Shown piece after piece: positions 62,801 to 64,000 of a DNA stretch of 64,000 nucleotides (the stretch's first letter is position 1; every line of letters begins with the position of its first letter). Location: assembly GCF_008015755.1 (NCBI RefSeq), contig NZ_SSGF01000006.1, positions 62,001 to 126,000 on the forward strand. The letters run 5' to 3'. Source of the DNA: Methylophilus sp. (GTDB lineage Bacteria > Pseudomonadota > Gammaproteobacteria > Burkholderiales > Methylophilaceae). The notes beneath the pieces were generated by a model. That model worked only from the letters and a program-made list of their open reading frames with translations. It had not been told where the DNA came from and ran no database searches. The translations under genes were made by a program, and so were the position numbers.

Positions 62801-64000
62801 TCAGTAGAGTAACCATAAATTTCTAGGCGGCTGGCATCAAACGCCTGCAACCATTGATGCAGAAAATAGCCCACCGGGTGTTTACGCAAGTCTGCAGACA
62901 CCAGGCCAATACGGAGTCGCTGCTCTTGTGCATGCACATGCCAGCTGTCATATGGCGTCACTTCCTGCATCATGGCAGCACCCAGTCTGTGCGCGTAATC
63001 TAGGCTCTCATGCAGCGGCAAGCTATTGCTATAACTGTTGGCAAATAACAGGTTTCTGAGCGCCATCATATGGGTGGGCGCGATCTGCAAGGCTTGTTTC
63101 AGGGTCGCAATCGCCGTGTCAATCTGCCCCATGTCCAAATACACATTAGCCAGGTTGATATAGCCCGGCATGAACTCAGGCTTGATGCGCAAGGCTTTTT
63201 CCAGGCAGGCTATCGCCTCGGTATAGCGGCCTAACATACGCAAGCTGATGCCGTAATTGCTCAAAATACTTTCTGACTCAGGCAGTTGCGTCAATGCTTT
63301 TTCGCAATAGACACAGGCTTTGTCATAAGCGTTTCTGGCATTCTCAATCAAGCCAAGATTAGCCTGCACATACGGGTTCTCAGGATCCAGCGCCAGTGCT
63401 TTCTGGCAATAATTTTCAGCCTCGCCGTATAACTGCTGGTTCAACATCTCGGTAGCCAGGTTATTCAGTGTCTCCGCACTCACCTCTTGCACCTGCATGA
63501 TCTGGTCAATATAAGCCTGATACTCGCGGGTACGGTGGGTCACACGGTAAAGTTTGGCCAGATTTTTGAGCAGAGACACCTCAGTTGGGTTTAACGCCAT
63601 ACCTGCCAGCAGCCACTGCTCAGCTTCTTCTACATCGCCATGCTTAAGGTATAAGGCACCGAGGTAGCTATAGGCCTCCACATAGTCTTTTTGCAACGCA
63701 ATCGTTTGCTGATAGGCGGCAATCGCTTCTGTCGTATTGCCCAGTTGGTCCAGCGCAAGCGCCATATTGAAAAAGATCACGGCATTGTCAGGCTCAATTG
63801 CCACCGCTTCGCGATAATACTGAATCGCCTCCAGCGGTTTTTCGGCCTCATGTAACAAGGTCGCCAGTTCAAAATTGACACGGCCATCTTGCTGGTGGAT
63901 ATTCAAGCCGCGGCGCAGTAACTTTTCTGCCTCTTTTAACTGACCCGTTTGCTTAAGCACACTGGCCCAGTTGGCATAGGCCTGGCTAAACACCGGGTTG
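56869..64000 (-). CDS. Giant TPR-OGT-GT2-TPR-OGT-TPR-methyltransferase (5' end outside window)
   Basis: At least 2374 residues and open to the window edge; the track start at 63993 is an internal GTG. Positions count from there. TPRs: 1-310. First SPINDLY/OGT domain (GT41): 355-715, with VSADLRKHPVGYF, YSKVSDDVL and DTFPFTGGTTTCEAL. GT2-like domain: 738-965 (VLIHDDVWLDENT, YDLDFCRTATRAG). TPRs: 975-1250. Second OGT domain: 1285-1640, with VSADLRAHSVAHF, NKITQATV and DTFPSNGVTTTAHAL. TPR: 1690-1760. Methyltransferase: 1890-2060 (VLELGAGCGAITRFLGELG). A tail to 2374 has DATPTNFV and GHFFDLEWDF, reminiscent of kinase-fold loops. Catalytic His and Lys equivalents look intact in both OGT units. 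Likely flagellin O-glycosylation; target inferred from position. Confidence 0.9.
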   Translation of the reverse strand, partial: NPVFSQAYANWASVLKQTGQLKEAEKLLRRGLNIHQQDGRVNFELATLLHEAEKPLEAIQYYREAVAIEPDNAVIFFNMALALDQLGNTTEAIAAYQQTIALQKDYVEAYSYLGALYLKHGDVEEAEQWLLAGMALNPTEVSLLKNLAKLYRVTHRTREYQAYIDQIMQVQEVSAETLNNLATEMLNQQLYGEAENYCQKALALDPENPYVQANLGLIENARNAYDKACVYCEKALTQLPESESILSNYGISLRMLGRYTEAIACLEKALRIKPEFMPGYINLANVYLDMGQIDTAIATLKQALQIAPTHMMALRNLLFANSYSNSLPLHESLDYAHRLGAAMMQEVTPYDSWHVHAQEQRLRIGLVSADLRKHPVGYFLHQWLQAFDASRLEIYGYSTDGREDAFSHELKDLCNQWRSLAGLTDAQAAKQIREDGIHILLDLSGLSGGTRLPIFAHKPAPVQATWLGYWGTTGLPVMDYVIADPISIDAQVAIQFTEQVVHLPHTRMCFTAPPFEIAVNDLPALTNGAINFGCFQNYSKVSDDVLSCWGEVMQALPTAKLFWQTKAFNDGLVRAEALARLQQYGISPERCTLHGMVPRDEYLRNHHQIDVILDTFPFTGGTTTCEALWMGVPTLTLLGETLIARQGASLMHCAGLHDWVANSREDYVRKAIALTSDLAALATLRAQLRQQVLASPLMNADQFAQDFEQLLFKLWQQALPQLTAQQLLAESPVQDAFSGEQPVWIVSATRMTEQAFWGESALGRSLQRHMQQDKRLMPVVAYENTRGLSQVFNEAISAAPDQALLVLIHDDVWLDENTFVHTIQRGLDHYDVIGIAGNARVQAGQPGWCFVDLQFTWDDAKYLRGAVSHGQHAFGPASSYGDVSGECQLMDGVFLAAHKQTLLQSGVRFDQQFEFHFYDLDFCRTATRAGLKLGVWPVRMTHQSGGAFGSARWRETYVSYHQKWEATPVAQTTSPAMQAAMAEVFDLASSAQQQGDFATATQLYQEILAVDAHHALATHNLGLIYWHNQQPTEALHLLAQAYALAPSQWQLLSSYLSALKHSDATAELEQVVAQAVNSGQHTQALQALMQDWQLPVQTTNVQPSDQVQHALLGLFEQQQYDEMEGELHTLLQQYPAWLSGWKMLSDVLMIQKKDARTAASNALALNKHSAEEHCYYGLVLKAQNDLNAAADAFAQAIHLKPDYAAAYNNLGSVLKDLGEVDEAIKQFKQALRLQPQYADCFSNLLFCMTHAAHVDNEALLQAHTAYAALYEAPLKADWRPHSNTREAQRPLRVGFVSADLRAHSVAHFLLPVLPGLAQDNTLQLFAYANYTLEDEVTAEMRQYFKQWRVVSNLSDDALAETIRQDQIDILMDLSGHTAGNRLLTFARKPAPVQASWLGYLNTTGLTSIDYYLADSALLPAGQFDQQFTEQLVQLPVNAPFVPHPQAPDVNILPALSNGYITFGCFNRPNKITQATVQQWTAVMQAYAGSRMVLGGMAEAGACAHVQQWFAEAGITADRLSFYARTGMLRYLQQYHQVDICLDTFPSNGVTTTAHALWMGVPTLCVAGDRLASRGAMALMQHLGLNDYIAASPTHYVQQAAQVLSDLQALADLRATMRTLFTQSPLAQPAPLAQSLSQAMRQMWQRWCQGQAASSFAIPSLTLKEPSVALGATEPSDKGIPMNTTLNPQASALQDSITEVFQQALQMQEKGDLAQAMHFYQEILRIDDKHAPTYYQLGLLAQQAGKAEEVLPLLEQAVILAPKQPAYWQAYIEVLSLTAPKNEVLDVITFARQNGLAAADADALQQQYSQPAADAVRKGPYIYRAEDNFYQRAQNEAFGYQDVGNAEQRLYDMIRQSRDKSVFSSELAAKATDWPSYYHLTSQRANLLRPFADKIANGKVLELGAGCGAITRFLGELGGEVVALEGSPNRARVIGQRCADLNNVTIYSDLIQAFETDEKFDVVTLIGVLEYAQVYVKEADPLRFLLQTAKSFLKEDGMLIVAIENQLGLKYFCGAPEDHMGQAMYGINDSYSTTSPITFGRVELDALIRSAGFETTELYVPLPDYKTPVSVIYPEGFNQAHRAAGWDVGALAAGSVVHDRQSPRHPTFSLENAWQVIARNNLVEDVANSFMFVAYPQRQSGKLHPDVLAAHYGCQRQAVFSKETQFVHDAQGLATRTRNTGETAQLLQADWEHAPYHGGQLWMDKLTQLMNRPGWRVEDLAAWAAPWLQGLEAAALTGGKTLPEFAGYSALLPSQYFDATPTNFVMDKNGQGHFFDLEWDFAIPLPVAFVALRGLFLTLHRVRSCGKPHASTPTNLGSLTLAVLEANGYHYRDDQLQALISVFNRLQNMTQGSPEHVVNGLTAEFTRAELPVRQLFT

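Noticed and set aside
1-64000. CRISPR arrays, tRNA or rRNA genes, insertion sequences
   Set aside because: No regularly spaced repeats, cloverleaf-like segments or transposase-like proteins were seen on reading the window and ORF track; short tRNAs could still be missed by eye.

Overview
The window looks like chromosomal DNA of a flagellated betaproteobacterium. Gene content and protein flavour suggest Methylophilaceae (Methylophilus/Methylotenera relatives), but that is an inference from family resemblance, not from a database search. Coding density is high, with no tRNA, rRNA, CRISPR array or insertion sequence that I could see.

Region 1 (1-6.3 kb) is housekeeping: the end of a DUF481 outer-membrane protein, the circularly permuted GTPase YlqF/RbgA, a membrane diguanylate cyclase and Rep helicase. 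A two-gene HEPN/MNT toxin-antitoxin-like module follows rep, and just beyond it lies a second, diverged copy of the last ~50 codons of rep. The module therefore sits between direct repeats of the rep 3' end.

Region 2 (6.4-18.6 kb) is a surface-polysaccharide cluster, visibly AT-rich in its first two thirds. It holds a WecF-like 4-amino-4,6-dideoxysugar transferase, an ATP-grasp ligase, an amidohydrolase-like protein, a methyltransferase, an RraA-like protein, the WecE transaminase, a second methyltransferase, a Wzx-type flippase, two GT2 enzymes, a PglC-like initiating transferase and a WbpM/PglF-type 4,6-dehydratase. WecE and a WecF-like enzyme are present without an evident WecD acetyltransferase, so the ATP-grasp cassette may supply a different N-acyl group. 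uup (ABC-F ATPase) and a strong terminator close the region.

Region 3 (20.6-50.2 kb) is an almost complete flagellar regulon: flgNMA leftward; flgBCDEFGHIJ and flgKL rightward; fliRQPONMLKJIHGF leftward; fliE rightward; then flhX, a second fliK-like gene, fliT, fliS, fliD, flaG and fliC leftward. Three good sigma-28 sites (TAAA-N15-GCCGATAA type) lie ahead of flgM, flgK and fliC.

Region 4 (50.7-64 kb) is the most unusual part. Divergent from fliC is a tightly packed six-gene operon: a cytidylyltransferase-PEP mutase fusion, phosphonopyruvate decarboxylase, a 2-aminoethylphosphonate-type transaminase, a second TagD-like cytidylyltransferase, a methyltransferase and a TagB/TagF-like CDP-alcohol phosphotransferase fused to TPRs. 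Converging on it from the right is one giant ORF (>2370 aa, continuing past the window) with the order TPR - SPINDLY/OGT - GT2-like - TPR - SPINDLY/OGT - TPR - methyltransferase - possible kinase-like tail. Each operon has its own terminator. My reading is a flagellin glycosylation locus in which a serine-rich flagellin is O-glycosylated by the giant enzyme and decorated with a CDP-activated, possibly methylated, phosphonate. Individual families are recognisable; the combined pathway is an inference.
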